Below, one piece after another: positions 14,167 through 22,093 of a stretch of 32,313 nt of DNA (its first letter is position 1; every line of letters starts with the position of its first letter). Origin of the DNA: DATCYZ01 sp036526195 (GTDB lineage: Bacteria > Pseudomonadota > Gammaproteobacteria > Burkholderiales > SG8-39); contig DATCYZ010000099.1 of the NCBI GenBank assembly GCA_036526195.1, positions 1 through 32,313 on the forward strand, in the 5' to 3' direction. The position numbers were made by a program, and so were the translations under genes. Below the pieces are notes generated by a model. The model saw only the letters and a list, made by a program, of their open reading frames with translations, was not told the origin of the DNA and searched no databases.

Positions 14167-14601
14167 CTATTTCACGTTGAACGCATCCTGCACGATGGCC
14201 GCGAGCAGCGCGTCCACCTCGGGCAGGGTGCGGCGATAGCTGACGTGCACCGTGCCCGGCTGGCCGGGCAGCGTGTGCAGGGTGATGCCGTAGGGGCAGT
14301 AGGCGACGTTCGCCGGGTTGGCTTCCATCACGCGCCGCGACACCAGCGCGGAACAGAACACGTAGGCCTCGGCCTTGTCGAAGATCTTCTTCGCCGAGCC
14401 CACGTCGCGCCCGGTGCGCTCCAGCATGGCGCCGATGTGCGAGGTGTAGTCGATCACCAGGCCCTTGCCCTGGATCGCCAGCAGCAGGTCTTCCTTCGCG
14501 GAATCGAAACTGGCCTTCACGCTGTGGCTCACCGCCTGCGCAAGGACCGCGGAAGACGAGAGCATCATCAACACGACTGTGGCAACGCGAACGATTCTCA
14601 T
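14167..14601 (-). CDS. DUF302 domain protein, exported
   Basis: 144 residues from the ATG at 14601, which follows AAGGAGAG; a GTG two codons upstream (14607) is less likely. A Sec signal (MRIVRVATVVLMMLSSSAVLAQA) precedes a DUF302-type domain: SVKASFDSAKEDLLLAIQGKGLVIDYTSHIGAMLERTG, KKIFDKAEAYVFCSALVSRRVMEANPANVAYCPYGITLHTLPG, and a final RRTLPEVDALLAAIVQDAF. DUF302 proteins are small periplasmic or cytosolic proteins of unknown function, often near redox or sulfur genes. It lies 13 bases after rtcB and 9 bases before the dioxygenase gene, so co-transcription is likely. Confidence 0.85.
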   Translation of the reverse strand: MRIVRVATVVLMMLSSSAVLAQAVSHSVKASFDSAKEDLLLAIQGKGLVIDYTSHIGAMLERTGRDVGSAKKIFDKAEAYVFCSALVSRRVMEANPANVAYCPYGITLHTLPGQPGTVHVSYRRTLPEVDALLAAIVQDAFNVK

Positions 14602-14614
14602 GGGCACTCTCCTT

Positions 14615-15811
14615 TCATCCCTTCACGCACAAGACCTGCTTCAGCGTATGTACGACCTCGACCAGGTCGGATTGGTTCGCCATGACTTCGTCGATGTCCT
14701 TGTAGGCGCCGGGGATCTCGTCCAGCACCCCCTTGTCCTTACGGCAGACCACGCCGGCGGTCTGCGCCTCGAGGTCCGCGACCGAGAAGCGCTTGCGCGC
14801 CGCGTGCCGGCTCATCTGCCGGCCGGCGCCGTGGGCGCAGGACTCGAAGCTCTCCGCGTTGCCGCGACCGCGCACGATGTAGCTCTGCACCCCCATGCTG
14901 CCCGGAATGATGCCCAGCTCGCCCGCCCCGGCGCGGATCGCGCCCTTGCGCGTCACCCACACCGCCTCGCCGTAGTGCCGCTCGCGCGCCACGTAGTTGT
15001 GGTGGCAGTTCACCGCCTGCAGCGTGGTCTCGAAGCCCGGCAGGTGGCGGCGCAGCGTCGCCAGCACGATGTCGAGCATCTCGGCGCGGTTCACCCGGGC
15101 GTAGTCCTGCGCCCAGCCCACCGCCTCGACGTAATCGTCGAAGGCCGGCGTGCCCTCGGCGAACCAGGCGAGGTCGCGATCGGGGAGCTGTTGCTGCAGC
15201 CGCTCGGCCTCGCGCTTGGCCAGCTCGATGAAGTGCATGCCGAGGGCATTGCCGATGCCGCGGCTACCCGAGTGCAGCATCACCCAGGCCTGATTCGATT
15301 CGTCCAGGCACAGTTCGATGAAATGGTTGCCGCCGCCGAGCGTGCCGAGCTGGCGCGTCCAGTCCGAACGCTTGCCGAGGCGCTTCTGCACGCCGGGGTG
15401 GCGCTCGAGGATGCGGCGCAAATCCCGCCTGAAGGGCTTCGCGGCGTCCACGCGCGCGGCCGTTTCCTCATGCTGCGCGAAGCCCACCGGCACGTGCCGC
15501 GTGATGGCGTCGAACACCCGCCGCAGCTTCTGCGCGTCGAGGTCGTTCGCATGCAGCGACAGCCGCGCCGCGATCATGCCGCAGCCGATGTCCACGCCCA
15601 CCGCCGCCGGGATGATCGCGCCCCGCGTCGGGATCACCGAACCGACCGTGGCGCCGATGCCCAGGTGCACGTCGGGCATCGCCGCCACATGATGGTGCAC
15701 GATCGGCAGCTTCGAGACGTTCACCAGTTGCGCGCGCGCCGCCGGCTCCAGCGAGTCGGTGTAGACGCGCACCGGCACGCGGCCTTCGTGCAGTTCCTGG
15801 ATCACGGGCAT
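14615..15811 (-). CDS. rtcB: RtcB family RNA-splicing ligase
   Basis: 398 residues with the RtcB fold along the full length. Visible are VGVDIGCGMIA with Mn ligands Asp74 and Cys77, LGTLGGGNHFIEL (His163), MLHSGSRGIGN (His180), CHHNY, and FESCAHGAGRQMSR, in which His327 is the residue that becomes guanylylated. RtcB joins RNA 2',3'-cyclic phosphate or 3'-phosphate ends to 5'-OH ends in RNA repair. There is no archease or rtcA/rtcR beside it; instead it heads a minus-strand group with DUF302, dioxygenase and GrdB-like selenoprotein genes. The start at 15811 is 50 bases from the divergent thiolase-like gene. Confidence 0.95.
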   Translation of the reverse strand: MPVIQELHEGRVPVRVYTDSLEPAARAQLVNVSKLPIVHHHVAAMPDVHLGIGATVGSVIPTRGAIIPAAVGVDIGCGMIAARLSLHANDLDAQKLRRVFDAITRHVPVGFAQHEETAARVDAAKPFRRDLRRILERHPGVQKRLGKRSDWTRQLGTLGGGNHFIELCLDESNQAWVMLHSGSRGIGNALGMHFIELAKREAERLQQQLPDRDLAWFAEGTPAFDDYVEAVGWAQDYARVNRAEMLDIVLATLRRHLPGFETTLQAVNCHHNYVARERHYGEAVWVTRKGAIRAGAGELGIIPGSMGVQSYIVRGRGNAESFESCAHGAGRQMSRHAARKRFSVADLEAQTAGVVCRKDKGVLDEIPGAYKDIDEVMANQSDLVEVVHTLKQVLCVKG

Positions 15812-15861
15812 GGGGCCATTATCCGCCCGGGCGTCGACAGGCGCGATGCTAAGATCGATCG

Positions 15862-17055
15862 ATGTCCATCCCCGTTGCCATGATCGGTGCCGCCGGCGTG
15901 CGCTGCGGCAGGCTGCAGTCGAAGCCCGGCGACGCGGTGCAGGTGCTCGAGCACGAGGTGCTCGCCGGCTGCGTGCTCGATGCGGTGGCGCAGGCCGGCA
16001 TCGCCAAGGACCGCATCGGCGCCCTGGTGTTCTCGCACCCGCGCGCCTACACGCAGCAACTCTACTTCGGCACCTTCATGGCCAACCTGCTGCGCCTCGC
16101 CACCGACGGCGTGGTGATGGAGGTGGTGGGCAACGGCATGACCGGCGGCCTCGCCTTCGACCAGGCGGCGCAGGCCATTTCCTCCGGGCGCGCCGAAGTC
16201 GCGCTCGCGCTCGGCTCGAGCTTCGAGACCGCGACGCCGACGCCCGAGCACATGAACCGCTCGATGCGCTCGGTGGGCGACGTCGACTTCCACGTGCCCT
16301 TCGGCTTCACGCCGATCTCCTGGTACGCGATGGACGCGGTGCGCTACATGCACGAGCACGGCGCGACGCGCGCCGAACTCGCCATGGTGGCGGTGAAGAA
16401 CCGCCGCCACGCCGCGCTCAACCCGGTGGCGATGTACCGCGAGCCGATCACGCTGGAAGAGGTGCTCGCCCAGCGGCCGATCGTCGAGCCGCTCGGCCTG
16501 TATGAGGTGCCGCCACGCTCGGACGGCGCCGCCTGCATCGTGCTCGCGCGCGAGGAGATCGCAAGGTCGCTGGGCAAGCCGTACGCGAAGCTCGTCGGCC
16601 GCGGCTTCCACCACGAGGGCGCGCACCAGATCTCGGAGGTCCCGAACGACATGATCGCGCTCGGCGCCGCGGAACGCGCCGGTCGCGCCGCCTACGCCGA
16701 GGCCGGCATCATCGCGAAGGACGTCGACGTCGCCGAGCTCTACGCCCCCTGCACCATCGTCGAGGTGCTGGCCGCCGAGGCGCTCGGGCTGGTGGCGCGC
16801 GGCGCCGGCGCGAAGGCCGCGGCCTCGGGCGAGACCGCGCTCGGCGGGCGCATCCCGGTGTGCACCTCGGGCGGGCTGCAGTCGCGCGGCCACCCGCCGC
16901 ACGCCACGCCGCTGTATTCCTTCCTCGAACTCTGGGAGCAGCTCACCGCGCGCGGCGGCGAACGGCAGGTGAAGGACGCCGAGACCGGGATCGCCTCCTG
17001 CGAGCTCGGCAACTACAACGCAGCGCTGGTGCATGTCTTCCGCGCCGTCCACTGA
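15862..17055 (+). CDS. Thiolase-like protein without the nucleophilic cysteine (possible Ltp2-type aldolase)
   Basis: 397 residues of the SCPx/lipid-transfer thiolase branch: ALVFSHPRAYTQ, a DQAAQAISSGRAEVALALGSS core, VPPRSDGAACIVLAREE, DVAELYAPCTIVEVLAAEALG and SGGLQSRGHPPHATPLYSF. Where thiolases have the catalytic Cys (NNCATGS) this protein has GNGMTGG, with Gly92 in place of Cys, and the C-terminal active-site segment is CELGNYNAALV with a Tyr. The Cys loss, plus overlap by 23 bases with a DUF35 gene, matches Ltp2-ChsH2 steroid side-chain aldolases, which use a thiolase fold for a retro-aldol cut of an acyl-CoA. A thiolase-fold protein of other function cannot be excluded. Confidence 0.85.
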   Translation: MSIPVAMIGAAGVRCGRLQSKPGDAVQVLEHEVLAGCVLDAVAQAGIAKDRIGALVFSHPRAYTQQLYFGTFMANLLRLATDGVVMEVVGNGMTGGLAFDQAAQAISSGRAEVALALGSSFETATPTPEHMNRSMRSVGDVDFHVPFGFTPISWYAMDAVRYMHEHGATRAELAMVAVKNRRHAALNPVAMYREPITLEEVLAQRPIVEPLGLYEVPPRSDGAACIVLAREEIARSLGKPYAKLVGRGFHHEGAHQISEVPNDMIALGAAERAGRAAYAEAGIIAKDVDVAELYAPCTIVEVLAAEALGLVARGAGAKAAASGETALGGRIPVCTSGGLQSRGHPPHATPLYSFLELWEQLTARGGERQVKDAETGIASCELGNYNAALVHVFRAVH

Positions 17056-17473
17056 GGTGCTCTCGCGGGTGCGCATGGCCGGGGCGCGGCCCTGGCCGCC
17101 GCGCGTCTCTGAATTTACGAAACCGTTCTGGGACGGCCTCGTCGCCGGGCACTTCGATACCGTACGCTGCCGCGCATGCAGCAAGCGCACCTTCCCGCCG
17201 AAACCCTTCTGCCCGCATTGCTGGGCGCGCGTCATGGACTGGGTGCCGCTTGCGCCGCGCGGCACGGTGTACGCCTCCACCGTGGTGCATGCCGCGCCGA
17301 AGCTTTTCGCGCACGAGATTCCCTACCGCGTCTGCATCGTCGACCTCGTCGACGGGCTGCGCATCGCCACGCGGCTGCTGGACTCGACAGACTTCGCTGT
17401 CGGCGCGCCGGTGGAAATCGTCGCGCTCGACTACGACGACGGCAGCCTGTTCGCCGCCCGGCGGACCAAATAG
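17033..17473 (+). CDS. Zn-ribbon OB-fold protein (DUF35/ChsH2 C-terminal type)
   Basis: 146 residues. A rubredoxin-like zinc ribbon (Cys46, Cys49, Cys60, Cys63 in CRACSKRTFPPKPFCPHC) is preceded by the amphipathic helix PFWDGLVAGHF and followed by an OB-fold (GTVYASTVVHAAPKLFAHEIPYRVCIVDLVDGLRIATRLL). These PF12172/PF01796 proteins are obligate partners of thiolase-fold enzymes, bridging acyl-CoA binding or transfer in ChsH2-Ltp2 and archaeal thiolase-HMG-CoA synthase complexes. The ATG at 17033 overlaps the thiolase-like gene; another ATG at 17075 would shorten the tail. Overlap and family suggest a physical complex with the preceding protein. Confidence 0.9.
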   Translation: MSSAPSTEVLSRVRMAGARPWPPRVSEFTKPFWDGLVAGHFDTVRCRACSKRTFPPKPFCPHCWARVMDWVPLAPRGTVYASTVVHAAPKLFAHEIPYRVCIVDLVDGLRIATRLLDSTDFAVGAPVEIVALDYDDGSLFAARRTK

Positions 17474-17481
17474 GACTCCCC

Positions 17482-18636
17482 ATGGGCCTCGACTGGAGCA
17501 CCTTCGGCTATACCGACGAGCAGAAGATGATGCGCGAATCGGTCATGGACCTGCTCGCAAGGGAACTGCCGCCCGAGCGCATCCGCAGGATGGACGAAGA
17601 GAGCACCTATCCGGTCGATGCCTACAACGCGCTGGTGCGCGCCGGCTGGCTCGCACTGCCGTTCGCCGAGGCAGACGGCGGCATGGGCGGCTCGAAGCGC
17701 GACCTCGTGGTGCTGGTCGAAGCGCTCGGCTACCACTGGTCGAGCATGGCCACGGCCTACCTCGCCTCCACCATCTACGCCGGACAGCACATTGCGCTGA
17801 ACGGCTCGCCGTACCTGAAGAAGACCTACATCCCGAAGATCATCGACGGTTCCTCGCGCATGGCGATCGCGCTCTCGGAACCCGAGGCCGGCTCGGACGC
17901 CGCGGCGATCCGCACCCGCGCCGAGAGGACGGGCGACCGCTACGTGGTGAACGGCCAGAAGCTCTACATCACCTGCGCGCACGTCGCACAGCACCTCGCG
18001 GTGGCGGTGAAGACCGACGTCAACGCCGGGCACAAGGGCCTGTCGATGCTGCTGGTGCCCACCGACGCGAAGGGCGTGGAGATCCGGCCGATGGAGACCC
18101 TGGGCCGGCGCGCGACGCGGGCGAACGAGGTCTTCTTCGCCGACGTCGAGGTGCCCGCGGAAAACCTGATCGGCGAGGAAAACGGCGGCTGGAAGGGCCT
18201 GATGAAATGCCTCAACCTCGAGCGCCTGTGCCTCGCCGCTGCCGGCTCGGGCAGCCTGATGCACGTCATCGACTACGCGCTCGACTACGCGATGGCGCGC
18301 CGCGCCTTCGGCCAGAGCGTCGCCTCCTTCCAGACCGTGCAGCACAAGCTCGCCGACATGCGCATCATGGCCGAGACCTCGCGCACGCTGACCTGGCGCG
18401 TGGCCGAGATGATCGACGCCGGGCTGGACCCGAGGATCGAGACCGCAATCGCCAAGGTGGTGGCCACCGAGGCGGACTTCCGCGCCTCGGACTTCGGCCT
18501 GCAGATCATGGGCGGGGCCGGCTACACCATGGCGCACGACATGCAAAGGTTCTTTCGCGATTCACGCGTCGGGCCGATCGGCGGCGGCTCGAACGAGATC
18601 CAGAAGAACATCATCGCCCGGCTGATGGGGCTCTGA
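17482..18636 (+). CDS. Acyl-CoA dehydrogenase
   Basis: 384 residues. The ATG at 17482 lies 8 bases after the DUF35 stop, with AGGA between; the frame is open upstream but that part overlaps the previous gene. Domains in order: N-terminal helical (1-115), beta barrel with AIALSEPEAGSDAAAIRTRAE and YVVNGQKLYITCAHVAQ, and C-terminal helices with YAMARRAFGQSVASFQTVQHKLADM and QIMGGAGYTMAHDMQRFFRDSRVGPIGGGSNEIQKNIIARLMGL. The MCAD catalytic Glu position is Gly (IGGGS); instead Glu247 in LNLERLC falls where isovaleryl-CoA dehydrogenase has its base. It introduces an alpha,beta double bond in an acyl-CoA, probably branched or bulky, passing electrons to ETF. Confidence 0.93.
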   Translation: MGLDWSTFGYTDEQKMMRESVMDLLARELPPERIRRMDEESTYPVDAYNALVRAGWLALPFAEADGGMGGSKRDLVVLVEALGYHWSSMATAYLASTIYAGQHIALNGSPYLKKTYIPKIIDGSSRMAIALSEPEAGSDAAAIRTRAERTGDRYVVNGQKLYITCAHVAQHLAVAVKTDVNAGHKGLSMLLVPTDAKGVEIRPMETLGRRATRANEVFFADVEVPAENLIGEENGGWKGLMKCLNLERLCLAAAGSGSLMHVIDYALDYAMARRAFGQSVASFQTVQHKLADMRIMAETSRTLTWRVAEMIDAGLDPRIETAIAKVVATEADFRASDFGLQIMGGAGYTMAHDMQRFFRDSRVGPIGGGSNEIQKNIIARLMGL

Positions 18637-18665
18637 GCGCCGGACGGAACCAGGGCAGGACACAC

Positions 18666-20354
18666 ATGGAACGCATGGACTGTGACGTGCTCGTCGCCGG
18701 CTCGGGCGCCGGTGGCCTCACCGCGGCGGTGACCGCGGCCCACCACGGCCTGAAGGTGGTAGTGGCCGAGAAGGAGCCGGTGTTCGGCGGCACCACCGCC
18801 TATTCCGCCGGCGTGGTCTGGATCCCGCTCAACGCGCCGGCGAAGGACGCGCAGCTGCCCGACTCGCGCGAGGCGGCGCTCATCTACCTCGCGGGCGAGG
18901 CCGGCGCGCACTTCGATCGGGCGAAGGCCGAAGCCTTCGTCGACACCGGCGCCGAGATGCTGGCCTTCATCGAGGCGAACAGCCACGTGCGCTACCTGCT
19001 GATGGGCAACTGGTCCGACTACCACCCTGACGCGCCCGGGGCGTCGGCGGGCGGACGGTCGCTCCTGCCCCTGCCCTACGACGGGCGGCTGCTGGGCGAA
19101 CGCTTTCGCGAGCTGCGCGCGCCGCTGCCGACCATGATGCTGTTCGGCGGCATGTCGGTGAGCCGCGACGACCTGCCGCACCTGTTCAACGTCACGCATT
19201 CCGCGGCTTCAGCCTGGCACGTGACGAAGATGATCCTGCGCTACGCAAGGGACCGCCTGCGCTGGCAGCGCGGCACCCGCATTACCAACGGCAACGCGCT
19301 GGTGGCGCGGCTTGCGCGCACGCTGTTCGATCGCGAGGTGCCGATCCTCGTCTCCACCCCGGTGGTTCGGTTGCTGGAGGAGAACGGCCGGGTGACCGGC
19401 GCGGTGCTGAAACGCGACGGGCAGGAAATTGAAGTGCGCGCGAAAAAGGGCGTGGTGCTCGCCTGCGGCGGCTTCCCGCGCAGCGAAGCCCTGCGCGAGC
19501 GCCACTATGCGCACGTCGCCGCGGGCAAAAAGCACATCCCGCTCGCGCCGCCGGGCAACACCGGCGACGGCGCGCAGCTTGCCGGCAGCGTGGGCGGCGT
19601 GTTCCAGGCCGAGGCCGACCAGCCCGCGGCCTGGACGCCGATCTCGCTGGTGCCCCAGGGCGACGGCACGGTGCAGCCCTACCCGCACTTCATCGACCGC
19701 TGCAAGCCCGGTTACATCGCGGTCGACCGGCGCGGCAAGCGCTTCGCCAACGAGGCCGACTCGTACCACGACTTCGTGCCGAAGATGTTCGCGGCCTGCG
19801 CGGACGATCCGCAGGTCGAGGCCTTCCTCGTCACCGACCATCGCGCGCTGCGCCGCTACGGCATGGGGGTGGTGCCGCCCGCGCCGATGCCGATCGGCCG
19901 CCACCTGCGCTCGGGCTACCTGGTGAGCGCGCATTCCCCGGAGGAACTCGCGCAGAAACTCGGCATCGACGTCGCGGGATTCCTGTCCCAGCTGAAGATG
20001 TACAACGCCAACGCCCGGCGCGGCGAGGACCCGGAGTTCGGCAAGGGCAGCAACGCCTACCACCGCTTCGGCGGCGACGCGGCGCACGGCCCGAACCCGA
20101 ATCTCGCACCGATCGAGACCGAGCCCTTCTACGCGGTCAAGCTGGTGCCCTCGGACCTCGGTACCTTCCTCGGCCTCGCCACCGACGCGCGCGCGCGGGT
20201 GCTCGACGTAAACGAGCGGCCGATCCCCGGCCTGTATGCCGCGGGCAACGACGCCGCGAGCGTGATGGGCGGCACCTATCCCGGGGCCGGCATCACCATC
20301 GGCCCGGCGATGACCTTCGGCTATATCGCCGGCAAGGACCTCGCGGGCGTGTAG
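18666..20354 (+). CDS. FAD-dependent oxidoreductase, 3-ketosteroid dehydrogenase (KstD)-like
   Basis: 562 residues of the fumarate reductase/KstD flavoprotein family (PF00890). The ATG at 18666 follows GGCAGGA, 29 bases after the acyl-CoA dehydrogenase stop; the frame is open for 1.8 kb upstream but that part only shadows other genes. FAD site: CDVLVAGSGAGGLTAAVTAAHHGLKVVVAEKEPVFGGTTAYSAGVVW. C-terminal signature: IPGLYAAGNDAASVMGGTYPGAGITIGPAMTFGYIAG, where the TYPGAG Tyr and Gly match catalytic residues of delta-1-KstD. The family dehydrogenates 3-keto rings or reduces enoates. Neighbours suggest an oxidative step on a cyclic or steroid-like acyl-CoA, but substrate is inference. Confidence 0.88.
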   Translation: MERMDCDVLVAGSGAGGLTAAVTAAHHGLKVVVAEKEPVFGGTTAYSAGVVWIPLNAPAKDAQLPDSREAALIYLAGEAGAHFDRAKAEAFVDTGAEMLAFIEANSHVRYLLMGNWSDYHPDAPGASAGGRSLLPLPYDGRLLGERFRELRAPLPTMMLFGGMSVSRDDLPHLFNVTHSAASAWHVTKMILRYARDRLRWQRGTRITNGNALVARLARTLFDREVPILVSTPVVRLLEENGRVTGAVLKRDGQEIEVRAKKGVVLACGGFPRSEALRERHYAHVAAGKKHIPLAPPGNTGDGAQLAGSVGGVFQAEADQPAAWTPISLVPQGDGTVQPYPHFIDRCKPGYIAVDRRGKRFANEADSYHDFVPKMFAACADDPQVEAFLVTDHRALRRYGMGVVPPAPMPIGRHLRSGYLVSAHSPEELAQKLGIDVAGFLSQLKMYNANARRGEDPEFGKGSNAYHRFGGDAAHGPNPNLAPIETEPFYAVKLVPSDLGTFLGLATDARARVLDVNERPIPGLYAAGNDAASVMGGTYPGAGITIGPAMTFGYIAGKDLAGV

Positions 20355-20447
20355 CGGGCGGGCGCAGCGTGCTGTTGCTGTAGCGCGCGCAGGCTGTAGC
20401 GCGCGCAGCGCGCTGTTCGGCTGTAGCGCGCGCAGCGCGCTGTTCGG
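20351..20447. repeat. Tandem GC-rich hairpin repeats
   Basis: Two perfect tandem 27-bp units (20394-20420 and 20421-20447), each starting CTGTAGCGCGCGCAGCGCGC and ending TGTTCGG, preceded by a truncated unit (20378-20393) and a diverged one (20351-20377). Each full unit folds as AGCGCGC-GCA-GCGCGCT. The array begins inside the stop region of the KstD-like gene and ends 93 bases before tctC. It resembles REP-like or terminator hairpins; it is unrelated to the GGGGTC palindrome family. Confidence 0.9.
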
Positions 20448-20540
20448 CTATTTCATCCGGTGGCCCGCCAGCCGCACAAAACCCGCCTTCTGCGAGGGCG
20501 TTGTGGTTATCATTCGGCGTCACCAAGGGAGGAGACACCC

Positions 20541-21545
20541 ATGAAGTTTCGCACCTCGTCGCAATCGCACCGCACGCCCGCGCGCGGACGACGCGCCTTT
20601 GCGCGCCGCTTCGCCTTCGCACTCGTCGCCCCGCTCGCCCTCGCGCTCGGCGCGGGCAGTGCGCAGGCCTACCCGGACGGCCCGGTCACCATCGTCGTGG
20701 CCTGGCCCGCGGGCGGCGCCACCGACCTGATGGCGCGTGCCGCGCAGGACTCGTTCAACAAGGCGATCGGCGGCACCAGCATCATCAAGAACGTGGTCGG
20801 CGCCGCCGGCACCATCGGCGCGGCCGAAGTGGCTGCCGCCAAGCCCGACGGCCAGTCGCTCCTGTTCAGCCCGATCGGCCCGATGGTGATCCAGCCGCAG
20901 CGCATGAAACTCACCTACAACCCGGATTCCTTCGAGCCGATCTGCAAGATCAGCGACGTGACCGTGGTGCTGATGAGCCCGCCGAACTCGCGCTTCAAGA
21001 CCGTGGCCGACGTCATCAAGGAAGCCAGGGCGCAGGACGGCAAGCTGCCCTTCGCCTCGACCGGCGCCGGCACCATCCCGCACATGGCCGGCATCGGCTT
21101 CCAGGAAGCCGCGAAGGTGAAGCTGAAGCACATCCCGTTCAAGGGCTCGGCCGCCGTCATCCAGGCGATGCTCGCAGGCACGGTGGAACTGTTCAGCGAC
21201 CAGCCCAACCTCGTCGGCCGCTACAACATGACGCCGATCGCGGTCTACTCGGCGAACCGGCTGCCGGAGTTCAAGGACACGCCGACCATGAAGGAAGCCG
21301 GCTTCGACCTGCAGTTCTCGATCTGGAACGGCCTGTTCGCGCCCAAGGGCACGCCCGAGCCGGTGCTGGCGAAGCTCGAGGCCGCCTGCAAGACGACCAT
21401 GACCTCGCCCGCGGTGGTGGACCTGTTCGCCAAGCAGGCGCAGCCGATCCATTACCTCGATCGCAAGGGCATGCGCGCCTTCGTCACCTCGGAGTACAAG
21501 AAGGCCACCGGCCTTCTCGAGGCCGCCGGCCTCGAGTCGAAGTAA
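20541..21545 (+). CDS. tctC: TctC/Bug-family substrate-binding protein
   Basis: 334 residues. The ATG at 20541 follows a strong GGGAGGAG site (20527-20534). A long signal peptide ends at SAQA-YPDGP (about residue 43). Family landmarks are VTIVVAWPAGGATDLMARAAQ, IIKNVVGAAGTIGAAEVAAAKPDGQSLL, PFASTGAGTIPHMAGIGFQEAA, HIPFKGSAAVIQAMLAGTVELFSDQP and WNGLFAPKGTPEPVLAKLEAAC. Bug proteins bind carboxylates or related ligands in the periplasm and hand them to TctBA. Here, unlike most orphan Bug genes, tctB and tctA follow directly, so the system is complete. Placement after the acyl-CoA enzymes suggests it imports their substrate. Confidence 0.95.
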   Translation: MKFRTSSQSHRTPARGRRAFARRFAFALVAPLALALGAGSAQAYPDGPVTIVVAWPAGGATDLMARAAQDSFNKAIGGTSIIKNVVGAAGTIGAAEVAAAKPDGQSLLFSPIGPMVIQPQRMKLTYNPDSFEPICKISDVTVVLMSPPNSRFKTVADVIKEARAQDGKLPFASTGAGTIPHMAGIGFQEAAKVKLKHIPFKGSAAVIQAMLAGTVELFSDQPNLVGRYNMTPIAVYSANRLPEFKDTPTMKEAGFDLQFSIWNGLFAPKGTPEPVLAKLEAACKTTMTSPAVVDLFAKQAQPIHYLDRKGMRAFVTSEYKKATGLLEAAGLESK

Positions 21546-21639
21546 CGCCGCTTCACGCGTGCGCGGCGGGGTCGCCTGATCCCGCCGGCACCGCGCGCGC
21601 CGGCGGTTTCTTCCAGAACGACGTCCCGCGGTCCTGACC

Positions 21640-22092
21640 ATGCGCCTCAGCCAGCCCCTCGCCAGCGCGATCTTCTTCTTCGCCTTCGGCGCGCTGGTGC
21701 TCGTCACCGGGCGGAGCCTGGACATGGGAACCACCGCCGAGATGGGCACCGGCTACGTGCCGCGCCTGCTCGCCTGGGGCTGCCTCGTGGTCGGCGCGCT
21801 GCTCGCGGCGCGCGCCTGGTGGGAACGCCGCGCGCCCGGCGAGCCGGTCGCCTTCGCCCTGCGCGCGCTGGTGCTGGTCACCGCCATGGTGGTCGCCTTC
21901 GGCCTGCTGCTGCCCTGGCTCGGCCTGCCGGTCACCGTCGCACTGACGATCGTCACCACGGCGGTCTCGGGCGAGCGCTATCGCTGGACGCCGCTGCTGC
22001 TCATTGCCCTTGGCATGGCGGTGCTCACGACGCTGCTCTTTTCCACTGCGCTCGACCTGCAGATCCAGGTCTGGCCGAAGTGGGGCGGCTGA
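21640..22092 (+). CDS. tctB: TctB-family small membrane subunit
   Basis: 150 residues with four predicted membrane helices (about 7-24, 40-60, 70-108 as two, and 116-136), including the family's ASAIFFFAFGALVL start and EMGTGYVPRLLAWGCLVVGALL loop-helix. TctB is the poorly conserved small integral-membrane subunit of tripartite tricarboxylate transporters. It ends one base before tctA, so the two are surely co-translated. Confidence 0.92.
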   Translation: MRLSQPLASAIFFFAFGALVLVTGRSLDMGTTAEMGTGYVPRLLAWGCLVVGALLAARAWWERRAPGEPVAFALRALVLVTAMVVAFGLLLPWLGLPVTVALTIVTTAVSGERYRWTPLLLIALGMAVLTTLLFSTALDLQIQVWPKWGG

Positions 22093-22093
22093 G

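Noticed and set aside
14465..15883. 472-codon plus-strand ORF opposite rtcB
   Set aside because: RtcB on the minus strand has all catalytic residues; the plus-strand translation resembles nothing.
16860..18665. 1.8 kb of open plus-strand frame upstream of the KstD-like gene
   Set aside because: The translation is Arg/Ala/Pro-rich with no family resemblance and lies over three well-supported genes in other frames; it is an effect of high GC. The true start is the ATG at 18666 with its ribosome site.
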